Shown here piece by piece: positions 47,496 through 59,385 of a stretch of DNA of 64,000 nucleotides (position 1 is the stretch's first letter; each line of letters opens with the position of its first letter). Where the stretch lies: contig CM061063.1 of the NCBI GenBank assembly GCA_030762895.1, positions 105,794,210 through 105,858,209 of the forward strand, written 5' to 3'. The position numbers and the translations under genes are program-made. Under the pieces are notes generated by a model. That model was not told the origin of the DNA. It did not search any database and saw nothing but the letters and a program-made list of their open reading frames with translations. This DNA is from Sophora flavescens (Eukaryota > Streptophyta > Magnoliopsida > Fabales > Fabaceae).

Positions 47496-50400
47496 ACACT
47501 TCAAGAAAGAAAGTTGCCCAACGCCTCCTTATGTTGTTGATGTCGGAATCAGATAATGGAGTTTGACTGTTGAATATCTTCAAGTTTAATTGGACAAAAG
47601 ATTATATCTTTTAAGTAATAAACTAACATAAAACATATAACAAATCTATAACTGTTACTTCTAATTGTTACCAATTAACATTTACCTCGTGCCATCTTTT
47701 AGTGATCCTGGAGGAGATAATTTCAAACATCCACTTCATCACATAGTATCCACATTCCAATGATCCACGTTGTATACGTGACTATGTACAAATGAAACCC
47801 AATTAGAAAATGAGGAATTAAATATAAATCAATAATTATACCCACTGCATTTGAAGCGTTTGAACTAATAAATATCTTACGTTAGGAATAATCCATCTGA
47901 TTACCCGATGCCTTTCACCACGCAACATGTGGTTTGCATTAATAGAACTATCATGACAAAATAAACATTAATTAAAGTATATTTAATAGATTTCAGATAA
48001 TTAAAACAACTGCATTACTGATTATAAAGTATTTTAATGCTTACGTTTTGATGATCGTCTTTAGTTCATTCGCCGGCTTATTTCCAATTGAGCAGAAGAA
48101 GACCACAACGTTCATCCTAGGGTACAAGATCAACAGTTGCCAATGCTTGCTGTATTTGAGGAACAATTAGTGACTAAGTCATATATAGTTATAATTAAAT
48201 AACCGGTACTTACTTATTGAGATAAGGCGCAAGGTAGAATTGATTATCGTCTCAGGCAAGTATATCATGTATGGTGGTGACTGGGTCTTCTGATGCTAGG
48301 AGAACATCACCCTAAATGAACATGGGGTCAATGCCCATAAAGGGCGAGGTTACCCTGATCAACTAACATACGATGCAGATACCTAATATATTGAAAAAAC
48401 ATGTTAATTATCATAGTATTTAAAATTTAATTACTTAACTTATAAATAAAATGTACTTACGTGCACCATAACGATATGTGTGCAGAACTAGCCATTTCTT
48501 TATCGAGTACAATCTCCATAAGTTCCTTCTTTGGGATATACAGTTCATCACCTGGACTGGCATCATGTTCCAACCTTACCAAAGCTGCGTCATTCTCCAT
48601 GGTAATAAACTTTGTATAGCCGAAGTTTAAAAACATCACCAGGTGCCCCTTTGTCGATCCCCTAAACAACAAAGATATATATTAGTAATCACAGATAAGT
48701 TATTTCATTCGTAATTAATTAAATGGTCAAATGAATACCTTGGCAGGAGCAGACATCTCTGGTCTTCCTGGATCTGACCTTTTAGGCAGAATATCATTTC
48801 CAACATCCTATAACGAATAAAACTAAAGCATTATCTTTAAACAATAATAAATAGTTTAAACTATGAATATAGAAAAACACAACTAACTGAATACCTCAGA
48901 TGCAACAAGAAAGTTGACTAGTCTTCTTGGCCAATGGATGAAGTTACCGGGGGCCTGACCCACTGTTTGAACCTCCTCAGTGGGCACAGGGACTCGAGCA
49001 GCAGCATCTCGAATAATCTCAACAACGACCCTCACCTGATCATCCGGTAATAAACGATGGTGTATGGTATTACCTAAGTTATTATGTGCCCTCCCCAATG
49101 CCACTAAGCGGCGATCATGATGATCATCAACATACAGCTCACACCTATCAGGGTCGTCATCATCATCACCATTATCATCATTTTCAGGCTGATGAGGAGG
49201 ATCACATGAGCCCTTAGTGCTCACATGGACAGAAGGAAGGACATAAGGTTGGACACCGGCTGTCATTTGCTGGGACATAGAAGTCAATATTGCCAGCTGC
49301 TGGGCAAACTGCTCGGCCATCTTCTGTCTAAGCTCATATGCAATCTCCTGTTTTAGCCATGCTCTATCTGCATCAACATCCCTGTGGCATTGGTGTGAAG
49401 ATGAACCATTGTATTGGCGAATGCCGACGCCCCGTCCAACACCAATGACACGACCCGGGTGGTCTGGTTTACCAATGGCAGCAGCTAAGATATCATCGCG
49501 TCCTCTAGGAACAAAGTTTCCTTGGGTTACCTGCTCGTCCAAGGCATCCTATAACATATAAAATATCAGGTCACATTACAATTCGGTAACAATCTTAAAA
49601 TGACAATTATAATTCAAACTATACTTACAATCTTCTCAGCTACTTGGCGGGCCTCCTCAGATGTATATTGTCCCGTTTTTCTTTGTCGGGCCCTCTTCCA
49701 TTTACGATGGCGTGGGGGTGGAGGTGGATCAACAACTTCTGGACGATTTTCAGCGTTAGGATCCGCCTGAGATGCTGCTTCCTGACGTGCTTTCTTTTCC
49801 TCTTCCACCATTATCTGACCAAGTTTTTTATATCCTCCACGAGACATGACACAGGGGTAGACATTCTTGCTTTGGTTTTCCTGCCCCTTTTTCCTCTTCT
49901 CCTGTTATAAATAGAAGACCATTAAATTACATAAGTAAATAAAATTAATGAAATTACATAAATTTATAGATAAATCAAATAAGTTAACCTGAAAGCTGGG
50001 ATCATGTCGGCTCTGAACAAAGCGATCCCACGTCGCCTGTTCAAGCAACGGGTACACCTCAAGTGGGTTCTTTTCACATGTTGGATTGAATACATAGTAT
50101 CTGCCCAGGTCGACCTTAAAAGCCTTACAATGCTCACCAACATACTTTTTCAAACGCTTCTTCATATCCGTCGTATTCGGTATGTCAAAGGTGAGCTACA
50201 TTAACACTAAAAGAATCAACGAATTATTGTATGATATTAATAAGATTAAAATAAGTTGATACAAACAAACACATGACGTAAAAGTATAGATACCAGAATA
50301 GTCTCCCATATCTGATCCTTCACGTCCGCCGGTACATCTTTCCAATTATCAATAAGTATACTAGGCCTGCTTCTAGCAAGGGTTGCCACAAAACTGTTAA

Positions 50401-50596
50401 ATTGCTCTGCCATTGGCCCAATAGGATTGAGGTTATTATGAAAGCCTATTCTTATCCTTTGATTTGAACCACGGTTGGCAGTTAAATTCCTCATTCGTGT
50501 GGCACGTCTACCCTTTCTACCCGTAGACGGGGTCTCTAACCCGCTGCATGAATGAGGGATATCATCAGGATCAGCCCTGTATACCTGTTTAAACAA
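47496..50596 (-). pseudogene. CACTA-4 second gene: En/Spm-type ORF with Ulp1-like protease
   Basis: Exons inferred from splice signals: 50596-50294, 50195-49989, 49901-49629, 49548-48895, then smaller ones including 48666-48462, and protease pieces to about 47496. Early exons are open: a DNA-binding-protein-like region with RMRNLTANRGSNQRIRI, LTFDIPNTTDMKKRLKKYVG, a Pro/Lys-rich segment, and a Gln-rich region with YELRQKMAEQFAQQLAILTS. The tail shows Ulp1 hallmarks such as HWQLLILYPRMNVVVFFCS (about 48090-48150) and a final PLSDSDINNIRRRWATFF, but a stop at about 48315 breaks the protease. This gene type sits downstream of TNP2 in many plant CACTAs and supplies DNA-binding and SUMO-protease-like functions. 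Confidence 0.75.
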
Positions 50597-50734
50597 AAAA
50601 AAAACTTGTTAGTATGTCAGGATAAATATCAAACATAACTTATAAATATCGATCAACGTACGTAAACATAACTTATAAATATCAACGTAAACATATAATA
50701 TGACTTTAAACATAACTCAAACTAAACTTTGTGG

Positions 50735-53700
50735 TCAATTAGTAAAGTTATCCCATAACCCTTCTTGGTGATCATTATGAGTAACATGTACATCATCCAC
50801 TTCATTTTCCTCATTGAAATTAGGAACCCTTGTTGAGAAAGATGGAGTATCAGAAATATCAAGAGTTGAATCTTGATTTCCCTCACTACCATTATACATG
50901 TTTTTTCCCTGGAGAACCACTGACCACCTTTTGTTAGAAGGATCACGGATATAAAACACTTGTTTTGCTTGGGATGCCATGATGAAAGGCTCTTCTGTAT
51001 TACCTACCTTATTAAGGTCCACCAATTTGAATCCTAACTCATCGGTTTGCACACCATTGTTACTGTCGACCCACTGACATTTAAAAACAGGAACTCTAAA
51101 CTTCGTGTAATCAACCTCCCATATCTCTTCAATGATTCCAAAGTATGAAACGGATGCCATAACAGGGTTTTTATCTTTCAAACTAGAGAAATGCATGGAC
51201 TCAGCGACGACCATAACCCCACTGTTTTGCATAGCGCTTTTGTCATCTTGGGACTTTGTATAGAAGGAAAACTTATTGATATCGTACCCACTCCAGCATA
51301 TGACATCAAAGTTAGGCCCCTGTGCCAGCCATTTTAATGTATCAGAAGCAATACCATCCTTTGCAATTTTTTCTTTAAACCAGTTCAAGAAAGTCTTGTT
51401 ATGCTTGTTCAAACACTATTTTTCATTCATTCTAGGGTAAGTTTTATTGATGATGCTTTTGTGCTTACATAAGTATGGTTCAACCTCATCAGTGTTATTC
51501 AATATATACAAATGTGCTTGAAGCACTTCCTCCCGATCCATGCTCATCACATGTAGTCTGTATAAAACTCAATAGCTTCTTCTGCAACATACATTTCAAC
51601 AATAGATGCTTCCGGACGGTGTGGATTCTTCATATATCCTTTCAAGATCTTCATGTATCGCTCAATCGGGTACATCTACCTTAAATAAACGGGGCCGCAC
51701 AATCTAATCTCCCTCACTAGATGAACAATCAAATGAACCACGATGTCAAAAAATGAAGGTGGAAAATACATCTCCAATTGGCACAAGATAATGGCTGCCT
51801 CATTTTCCAAGTCATCCAACTTTTTAGTGTCAATGACCTTGCTACATATAGCATTGAAGAATAAGCATAACCTAGTAATGGCATGTCTAACTTTTTTAGG
51901 CAATATGTCACGAATGGCCACCGGTAGTAGTTGTTGCATCAAGACATGACAATCATGAGACTTTAAGCCAACTAATTTGAGATCTTTCATTGAGACAAGT
52001 CTTTTGATATTTGAAGAGTAACCCTGTGGCACTTTGACTCCCCGTAGACTTTCACAGAACCTTCTTTTCTCTTTTTTGGATAAAGTATGACATGCTGGGG
52101 GCAAATAAGTCTTCTTATCCCCCACTTTATATGGAGCTAACTGCTCTCTAATACCCATCGTAACTAGATCCAGATGAGCATTCACACCATCCTTTGTCTT
52201 GCCTTGAATGTTGAGAAGCGTTCCGATTAAACTGTCACACACATTTTTCTCCACATGCATCACATCAATACAATGTTTTACATCAAGCTTGCACCAGTAT
52301 GGAATATCAAAGAAGATCGACCTCTTCTTCCATATTTTATTCTTGGTAGCCTTCTTCTGGGTCTTCCCATAGATAACATTAGTGTTGTTCACCCTTTCAT
52401 AAACTTGCTCTCCAGTCAAGGCCACCGGAGCAATTTCATTCTCCGGAAGTCCATTGAAAGCTTTTCTCAATCTACGATAAGGATGATTACGTCGGAGAAA
52501 TCTTCGATGCCCAAGGTAAATTGTCTTCCTTCCATGTTGCAGTTGATGGTAACATGTGCCTTCTTCACATATTGGATATGCTTTATGCCCCTTAACACTA
52601 TACCCACACAGGTTCCCGTATGCTGGAAAGTCATTGATGGTGCAAAATAACATGCACGCAATCTGAATGTCTCACTACAATACCCATCGATCACATCAAC
52701 GCCTTCATCCCACAACATTCTCAAGTCTTTAATCAAGGGACTCAGATAAACATCAATATCATTTCCTGGCTATTTAGGACCCGAAATCATCATACTTAAC
52801 ATAATGTATTTGCACTTCATGCACAACCAAGGAGTCAGGTTGTAAATTACCAAGAGAACAGGCCATGAACTATGAATACTACTTAAGTTTCCATATGGAT
52901 TCATTCCATCGGTAGCAAGTCCAAGCCTAAGGTTTTTGGGCTCATTGCCGAAATCCGGAAACAAACTATCAATTCTCTTCCATTGCAAAGAATCGGCCGG
53001 ATGCCGAAGCCGTCCATCACACTTCCTCTCATCTGCATGCCATCTAATGTTCTTTGCGTCATTTACATTAGCAAACAATCGCTTGAACCGCGGAATCACG
53101 GGAAGATACCATAACACCTTCGCAGAAGGACCTTTGGTGACCACATCATAACTAGAATCACCATCCTTCACTTTGTAACGTGATACCCCACACTTGGGGC
53201 ACTCGTGCATCTCTTCAAACTCTTTCCAGTACAATATGCAATCATTGGGGCAAGCGTGTATTTTCTTATACTCCATACCCATCGGACAGAATATCTTCTT
53301 CACCTCATAGTTTCGAGATGGCAATGTGTTGCCTTATGGAAGCATGTCTTTCAACAACTCAAGCAATTCGGTAAAGCTTTTATCGCTCCACCCATTTCTC
53401 GCCTTCACATTGAATAGTCTTAACACCGCTGACAACCATGTGAAATTAGTGCACCCCGGATACAAAGCCACTTTCGCATCACTGCACAAAGTATCATACA
53501 CATGTGCGCGCCGAAAAGACTCTTGCCCAACATCACAGATCATGTCCTCTAGTCCATCGTCCATTTCCACGTCATCAACTTCCTCTCTATCCGACACCCT
53601 CGGCCTGTCTGACGATTCACCATGACATATCCATATTGTATAACTCTTGCAAATCCCCTCACAAATAAGATTATCACGTATCTCCTCAGCTTCTAGTCGT

Positions 53701-53846
53701 CTCTCATTCAAACAGTTAACACAAGGACAATAAAACCTTCCGTTACCACTATCAGGAGCATTTGTTTTTGCAAACTGTAGAAAATCTTCCACTCCATTCT
53801 CATACTCATCACTTGTCCGTCTAGCATTCATCCAACCGCGATCCAT
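50735..53846 (-). pseudogene. TNP2-type CACTA transposase, broken by stops and frameshifts
   Basis: N-terminal transposase-associated domain (from 53846: RFYCPCVNCLN, VGQESFRRAHVYDTLCS), TNP2 catalytic region (about 53300-51900: YLPVIPRFKRLFANVNDAK, LGLATDGMNPYG, CIDVMHVEKNVCDSLIGTLL), DUF4218 (about 51830-51480) and DUF4216 (about 51150-50900, WEVDYTKFRVPVFKCQWVD). Breaks: in-frame TAA at 53336-53334, TAG at 52772-52770, a frameshift near 52640, TAG at 51678-51676 (Trp codon expected) and a frame change with stop near 51570-51415. TNP2 cuts at CACTA ends; this copy is inactive. The first three breaks are single-base changes, so decay appears moderate. Confidence 0.92.
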
Positions 53847-55236
53847 GACTAAACCAATAACTTCGTACTTAGTCCAACATATTCATCAACCACTTCTTAT
53901 GACAAGGTATGGACCTATCCTATTCAAGAAGTAACTTTTTCAACATTCGGTTAACAATTAGTGCTTAACTCTCATGCTCATACTTGACGAAATTTCGGCA
54001 GCATTTCCCTTTGGTCTCCGACGTACACGACTTGAATGCGATGACATCCACCACGATAAAGTATGCACTCGGAGAATGAAAGAAAATGTATCAATCCGAA
54101 CTTTCATCAAGTATATAACATTAGAATCAATGAATAACTATTTTAACTGAATGAAGAAAAAGTTTTTTCCCAAACTATCCAACTTTGGACAATTCAAGAT
54201 CCAACACAATGAGCGGTACATTAAGCACATACATGTGTGCTCATTAGTATTGCATCTCAAACGGGAAACTAAGGCTTTACTAATTAATTAACATTAAGAA
54301 AAATAATAAAACACTCCAATCCCCAAGTACAATGCAAACAAAAACCAAACGAGAAAAATGGAGAGGAGAAAGCTTACTGGGTGTGGGAAGAACACTCAGC
54401 CGGAAACCGTAATGAATAATGAATATTCTGCTTAATATTCTGCTCGAAACTTGTACCGTAATAGTTTCAATAACAGCAAGTGTTCCTATACAAATATTTG
54501 AATAAACAGCATACCATAAAATTGAAAGTGAGAAAAAGTGAGAAAAACTCAGCTGCAGAACATGGAAATTACGATTTATTTTAAAAATACTTTAAATTAT
54601 TCTTAAATAATTGCTAGATATTTGATGTGCTTTCCTTTGAACTACCATGATGTGTAAATGGATTAAGAACTAAAATAGTTTGATTTTCTTATAGTTCACT
54701 TTTAACTTTTCAAAGATTCATGTGTAAATTATGATAAGAACTTAAAGAAGACACCTCAATTCGAATGCCACAACCTCTTAAAAGGGCTACATTTCTATGT
54801 TCTTCCCTTCTGCAACACGTTTAGCATTCACAGGATAAGAAACTAGTATTTTGGTTATTTCCTTGGACAGCTCATTAATACTTGAAAGTTGAAACCTAAT
54901 TAAACTAACTAGATCCTTGTCAAATGTCAAATGAAAACCAGAACTGGAGTTAACAAAGATTCTCCGAGCATAGAAACAAAAAAAAAAGTTTCATTTTCCA
55001 TAGAAAACCCCAAAAGCTATTCTAATTATCCTTAGGATCAGATTTAAGTCTAATCAACGGAAAAAGGATCTACACCTAGAACAAAAAAAAATCTATTCAG
55101 CAAAACCACAAACACAGATTCATATCCTTAATACCTAACCCAACAAAAGAAAAAATATCAGCAAAATAGGGGTTTTAAATGAACATCGTGCTAAATCAAA
55201 GTAAAAAAATTGGCAATGGGAAAAGAGAGAGAGAAC
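53847..55236. other. 5' region and presumed first intron of the CACTA-4 transposase
   Basis: AT-rich, non-coding, between the TNP2 start and the proteasome-derived exon. No other coding segment was recognised. It may be the leader intron of the transposase transcript. Confidence 0.45.
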
Positions 55237-55440
55237 CTGGAGTCTTGGAGTTTGGCGGTGGATTTCTTCTCCACACCGAGAACGACGTTATCGGTGCCGC
55301 GGACGCCGATGGCGGCGTTGCCCTTGCGAACGGCTTCGAGGGCAGGGCGTGGAGACCTGGGCTCGGCGGAGATATGGCGGTTGCGTGGTGCGCCGACAGC
55401 GGGAAGACGAACAACAGAGGCGCCGTGAGAGGAAGATTGT
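55237..55440 (-). pseudogene. Captured proteasome alpha-type subunit exon (PAD1-like)
   Basis: On the minus strand the frame ALEAVRKGNAAIGVRGTDNV followed by VLGVEKKSTAKLQDSR (about 55342-55237) is the N-terminal region of the 20S proteasome alpha subunit D (PSMA7 type), ending at a donor-like CAG/GTTCTC. Upstream to about 55440 the GC-rich sequence is a degraded version of the first part of the same exon and its leader. It lies between the CACTA-4 right subterminal repeats and the transposase, where the transposase promoter and first exon should be. It may have been adopted as leader sequence (inference). Confidence 0.87.
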
Positions 55441-55589
55441 CAGGGTGTTTGGTTCATGGGAGGTTAGGTTTTCGTTCAAACCTTAGTGTGCTCATGATAC
55501 AGTATATGGAAGAGCTAGCAGAGCAAAAACAAAGGAAAAAGGCGTGTGATAGATGGAGGGAATGAAAATAGAAACAAAAAGAAGGGTTT

Positions 55590-56074
55590 TGTTAAATATT
55601 ACACATCGGTTATCAAAAAACCGATGTGGTTAGTAATATTTCACATCGGTTATTAGGTAACCGATGTAGAAACTTACTATTTAATTTAAAATTTCTTTTT
55701 TTTTTAAAATTTATTACATCGGTTATGTTAAAACCGATGTGGTTAATTTATATTAGACATCGGTTCATCTGGAACCGATGTGAAAAGATAAAATTTTAAA
55801 TTCTAATTTTTTTTTAATAATTTTATACATCGGTTATCATATAACCGATGTTGTTAATCTATATATTAGACACCGGTTCATAAACAACCGGTGTTAAAAG
55901 ATAAAAATTTTAAATTTTTTTGTTCTAATTTTAAACATCGGTTAAAAAATAACCGATGTGAAAATGTTTACACATCGGTTAACTTTTAAACCGATGTTGA
56001 ATCCTTTGTTTTTAATTTCAAAAATGTCACCGCCTCGTTTTACACATCGGTTTTTGAGAAACCGGTGTAGAATC
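55590..56074. repeat. Right subterminal repeats of CACTA-4
   Basis: Copies of ACATCGGTTATNNNATAACCGATGT type, in inverted pairs, about one pair per 60-80 bp, ending in the truncated terminus ACCGGTGTAGAATC. They match the left-end array in motif. Confidence 0.9.
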
Positions 56075-57316
56075 TCCGATATTAAATACATATTTTGCAA
56101 TTGTGAAATACAGTGGCTACATGTTGCATAAAATTCAAATTGAATAATTTTAAATTTTATAATTTAAAGTTAAACCAAAAAATCAAAAACAAAAAGCAAT
56201 TGATGTTGTCCCATTATATATCTATTCATAAAGAGACCATGATCAAACACCAAAGAGCGACCATAAATATGATGTTGTCATAAACCAATTTATAAGCATT
56301 TCACTTCAGCCAAATATACCATAGAGCAAAATATAAGCATTTCACGTTGGGTGATCACAGTTTTGAATCACTTTAGTGTGAGCTATGGTTGCACCTGCGA
56401 GGCAGTATTATTCCCCGTCTTAAGTCCTGTTACAAAGTGATGGGTGCAAATGTTGCTCATTGATGCATTTGCTAATTGTTTCAGCAGATAAATCTAAATT
56501 TGGAAGAGACTTTGCTTCTATTATTAACAGATCCAAGTCACCATGTAAAAGAACTGGTTCCTTGAGGCCTTCAGACTATATAGAATTAGAATTAGAATAG
56601 AACCAGCACTATATAATCCTATAATTAGAATAGAATAAAAAAATCCCATAATTAGAACTAGAAGATTAAATACTAAATAGTAAGCACAGAAGAATACAAC
56701 CAAGCAAAATTTTATATCAGCACTATATAATCAAAATGGCATATGTGGTGATTGTGGTTCTCATCATGGCCACTATTAGCATCAGGAACCCAGTAAAGAT
56801 TAAAACTTAAGATAATAAACATTTCTTATAACATCAAATTTAAGTAAAAGGTTTAAAAGCTTTGAAAACCTTACATGTCCAAATGAGCTTCCCTAAAGTT
56901 TGACTGAATACATGGCATTTCCTTTTGATGAAAAATAAAATTAAAAACCATGCAAACGGACTATTCAATGTTCAAACTTCCTGACACAAATTTTTATTTC
57001 ATGAAAATAAAGAAAATAATATAAAGGAAGACATCTAAACAGATATAGCAATTGTAAAACAAAAATAGAGAATGAAAACAAGCATTCAATTTAGCTAGTA
57101 TGATGAAGCACTCAATTGAAAAATCTATTAAGCAAGCAAAAGATATTGAATTCCTACCATCTTCCAGTAGCCCTTCTGTTAAGGAAGTTTGATTAGACCG
57201 CAACACTCTTGCTACTTATTGAAAACTCTTTCACTTAAGGAACTTAATTGTAAATTAAATTGTCCTATTTCCTTCCTCATTTGTTATTACTATATGGAGT
57301 TTGGCACTCAAATAAG
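56075..57316 (-). pseudogene. CACTA-3 body with a phospholipase D fragment
   Basis: On the minus strand at about 56574-56435 the frame VLLHGDLDLLIIEAKSLPNL then DLSAETISKCI matches the first strand of the N-terminal C2 domain of plant C2-type phospholipase D (closest to delta-type). It lacks the preceding start codon and runs into a stop after about 45 residues. C2-PLDs hydrolyse membrane phospholipids; this scrap encodes no catalytic HKD motif. The rest of the interval is AT-rich and unassigned, ending at the copia insertion. Confidence 0.68.
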
Positions 57317-57840
57317 TGTTGGAACCAAAGTGGTTTTGGATAATAATCTCTAAGTTTTGATGCTAACAAAAGGATTAAATTTGCTTGGTAAAGTGTTAGT
57401 TGAGATCTAATATGTGCTTTAAGTTATGCAGGAACACTTTAAAATAAACTTGGGATAAGTTCAATTGAAAAATACGCGTCCACCCCTGTAGACGGACTGC
57501 TCAAATACTTTGGTAAAGTTACTTAGTCATTTAATTAAGTAGGCTGGCTTTCTTTGGTAGACGAGACTATAAATATTTGCTAGATGAATACCTAAATAAC
57601 TTGTTAGGTACAACAAGTCCAAAGACTTGACAATAAGCACGTTCATCTTGCCACGTAAGCAGACGGAAGTACTTCGTTGAAGAAAATGAACTAAAACACA
57701 AAGTAATCTAGTAGACAAGCTCTAACCGCCACGTCACTAGACGGAGATCTTTATAACTCATTAAGGAATAGCAAGTCCGAAGACTTGATAGATAAGAGGA
57801 TATGTCACGTCAGAGCTGCAAATCAGAGCTGATAGAGCTG
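57317..57840 (+). repeat. 5' LTR (partial) of the Sire-type element
   Basis: Its first ~90 bases align with 63915-64000 (TTTTGGATAATAATCTC versus TTTTGGATTTAATAATCTC, then TGATGCTAACAAAAGGATT). It contains repeated TAGACGGA and AGTCCGAAGACTTGA motifs. The right edge is estimated. Confidence 0.75.
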
Positions 57841-57863
57841 CAAATTTTGTCCCTCCATCATGG

Positions 57864-58620
57864 TTGAGGCATAATGAAGCAACCAGGATTGGAATCAAGC
57901 CCTACAGGATCTGTCCAAGATTGCCAATGCTGGATCTTAATAAGGACAAGGACCTGAAGAATAGAAGATTCGAGGGAGTGATGCCTGAAGCTGAGTCAGC
58001 ATTGCTTGATCTTGATCAAGAGACTTTTGACTACTCAATGTTGGATTTCCTTCTAAATACTGAATCCATTGAGTTGATCAATGAGCACAGAGTTGCTGAC
58101 TTTTGGAAGTCTCACATAATTAACTGCACCAGAGAGGCATCTTCCTCTGGTTTATCTGAAGAAGAAAAGGAAGATATTCCCAAGGTCAGAGGAAAGTGTG
58201 GTCTCTCACACTTTAGATATATGATATATAAAGACCTCTGGGGACTTCCAATTAACAATAGGAATGTGGAATTTATCTACCCCATTAGATGGGCAAAGGA
58301 AATCACATTTAAACCCAAACCTACTCCAAAGCTTATCACAGATGAACTTGTTGCTGAGGAAAATGGTCAAATTATCATTGCTGATAATTTAGAAGATACT
58401 GCTGAATCCTGTCACCAACAAAGCTCATCAGAAAGACAATCTTCTCAACCTTTGGCACTAGTTGTAATGCACCATGAAGATCAGTCAAGAACTCTGAGCA
58501 CTTTTCAAGAATCTACAGAAAGCTCAAGGCAATAGACTCTGCCATCAAATATTGAAGAAGTTCTTAGAAAACTGGTTGATGAAAGGGTTGGCAAGTTAGT
58601 TGATGAAAAGGTTGACAAGA
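57864..58620 (+). pseudogene. Env-like / third ORF remnant of the Sire-type element, 5' part
   Basis: An open frame of 223 codons (57864-58535) ends at a TAG that interrupts a longer frame continuing to the Cassandra insertion at 58620. It then resumes at 59464-59592 and, past the solo LTR, at 63499-63525, where a proline-rich tail ends in TAG. A charged, probably coiled-coil segment straddles the Cassandra site. A coiled coil plus proline-rich end just before the 3' LTR fits the extra env-like ORF of Sire elements. I see no signal peptide or fusion-type motif. The function of this ORF is unproven in the family. Confidence 0.55.
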
Positions 58621-58839
58621 TGTAACACTCGGGTGCCTACGAGGGCGGGGAGTGGTCGCTGGTGCAAGAAGGCACGAACAAGGAGCGGCTCTTGGCAGGC
58701 TTCTAGGCAGAGGGACACATGAATGAACCGATTACACACCTGAATGAGAGGGATCCTGAAATTGTGTAGGTATGGGACTATATAGTTGAGGAAGGCTTAT
58801 ATGAATTGATTAGTACTACCTATACTAACAAGATGCATA

Positions 58840-58945
58840 TTATTTTCGGTAGCCCATCACTTAAGAACTCCACAGTTAAGCGTGCTTGACTTGGAGCAAT
58901 TCTGGGATGGGTGACCTCTTGGGACCCGTGTTGGTTTGTGGGGAC
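58840..58945 (+). other. 5S-rRNA-like segment in the Cassandra 5' LTR (deleted form)
   Basis: Contains CCCATCACTTAAGAACTCC and GTTAAGCGTGCTTGACTTGG, similar to plant 5S rRNA including the internal control region. The 3' side is cut: after GACCTCTTGGGA the sequence joins CCCGTGTTGG, lacking 47 bp present in the other LTR. Not a genuine 5S gene. Confidence 0.85.
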
Positions 58946-59229
58946 AGTCGTCAATCCATAGAGCAGCCAGGGATGTTACAAATGGTATCAGAGCGGCACC
59001 TCTCCCAGTATGATGTGGTTCAGGGACGAACCAAGCGAAAGCTGGTGGGCATGTAACACCCGGGTGCCGGCGAGGGTGGGGAGTGGTCGCCGGTGCAAGA
59101 AGGCACGGACAAGGAGCGACTCTTGGCAGGCTTCTAGGAGGAGGGACACATGAATGAACCGATTACACACCCGAATGAGAGGGATCCTGAAACTGTGTAG
59201 GTTTGAGACAATATAGTTGAGGAAGGCTT

Positions 59230-59385
59230 ATATGAATTGATTAGTACTACCTATACTAAAAAGATGCATCTTCTTTTCGGTAGCCCATCACTTAAGAACT
59301 CCACAGTTAAGCGTGCTTGACTTGGAGTAATTCTGGGATGGGTGACCTCGTGGGAAGTTTTCCCAGGAAGCGTGTGAGTGAGGAC
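59230..59385 (+). other. 5S-rRNA-like segment in the Cassandra 3' LTR (full form)
   Basis: Extends through GGGATGGGTGACCTCGTGGG then AAGTTTTCCCAGGAAGCGTG, keeping the 3' part of the 5S-like region that the 5' LTR has lost. Known Cassandra elements keep this segment with polymerase III signals; activity here is not shown. Confidence 0.88.

Larger units (their letters stand above)
46743..56074 (-). mobile_element. CACTA-4: formerly autonomous CACTA, right tip missing
   Basis: Left end CACTAGTGCAGAAAAAGG, followed by GATTCGACGTCGGT and arrays of ACATCGGTTTT/AAAACCGATGT palindromes to 47160. Matching palindromes occupy 55600-56074. The right end reads ACCGGTGTAGAATC, the complement of the subterminal GATTC... 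start, and then stops: the outermost 18 bp (CCTTTTTCTGCACTAGTG expected) are absent. On the minus strand it has the standard two-gene plan, TNP2 transposase then an En/Spm-type ORF with Ulp1 protease, and a captured proteasome exon upstream. ACATCGGTT subterminal motifs are typical of soybean CACTA families. Confidence 0.88.
39953..57316. mobile_element. CACTA-3: outer CACTA element, right end not found
   Basis: The left end CACTACAAGAAATT at 39953 is followed by subterminal copies of TAGCTAATC and its complement up to about 40500. Its body is interrupted by CACTA-2 (40560-46009) and CACTA-4 (46743-56074). The remaining body (46013-46742, 56075-57316) holds fragments of RopGEF and phospholipase D genes. 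A matching right end (TTTCTTGTAGTG) was not found before the copia insertion at 57317; it may lie beyond the window or be lost. Treating both flanking body parts as one element is inference. Confidence 0.6.

Noticed and set aside
58840..59385. 5S rRNA genes
   Set aside because: The similarity is real but each lies inside a Cassandra LTR with LTR ends, primer-binding site and target duplication. The 5' part is diverged and one copy is deleted.
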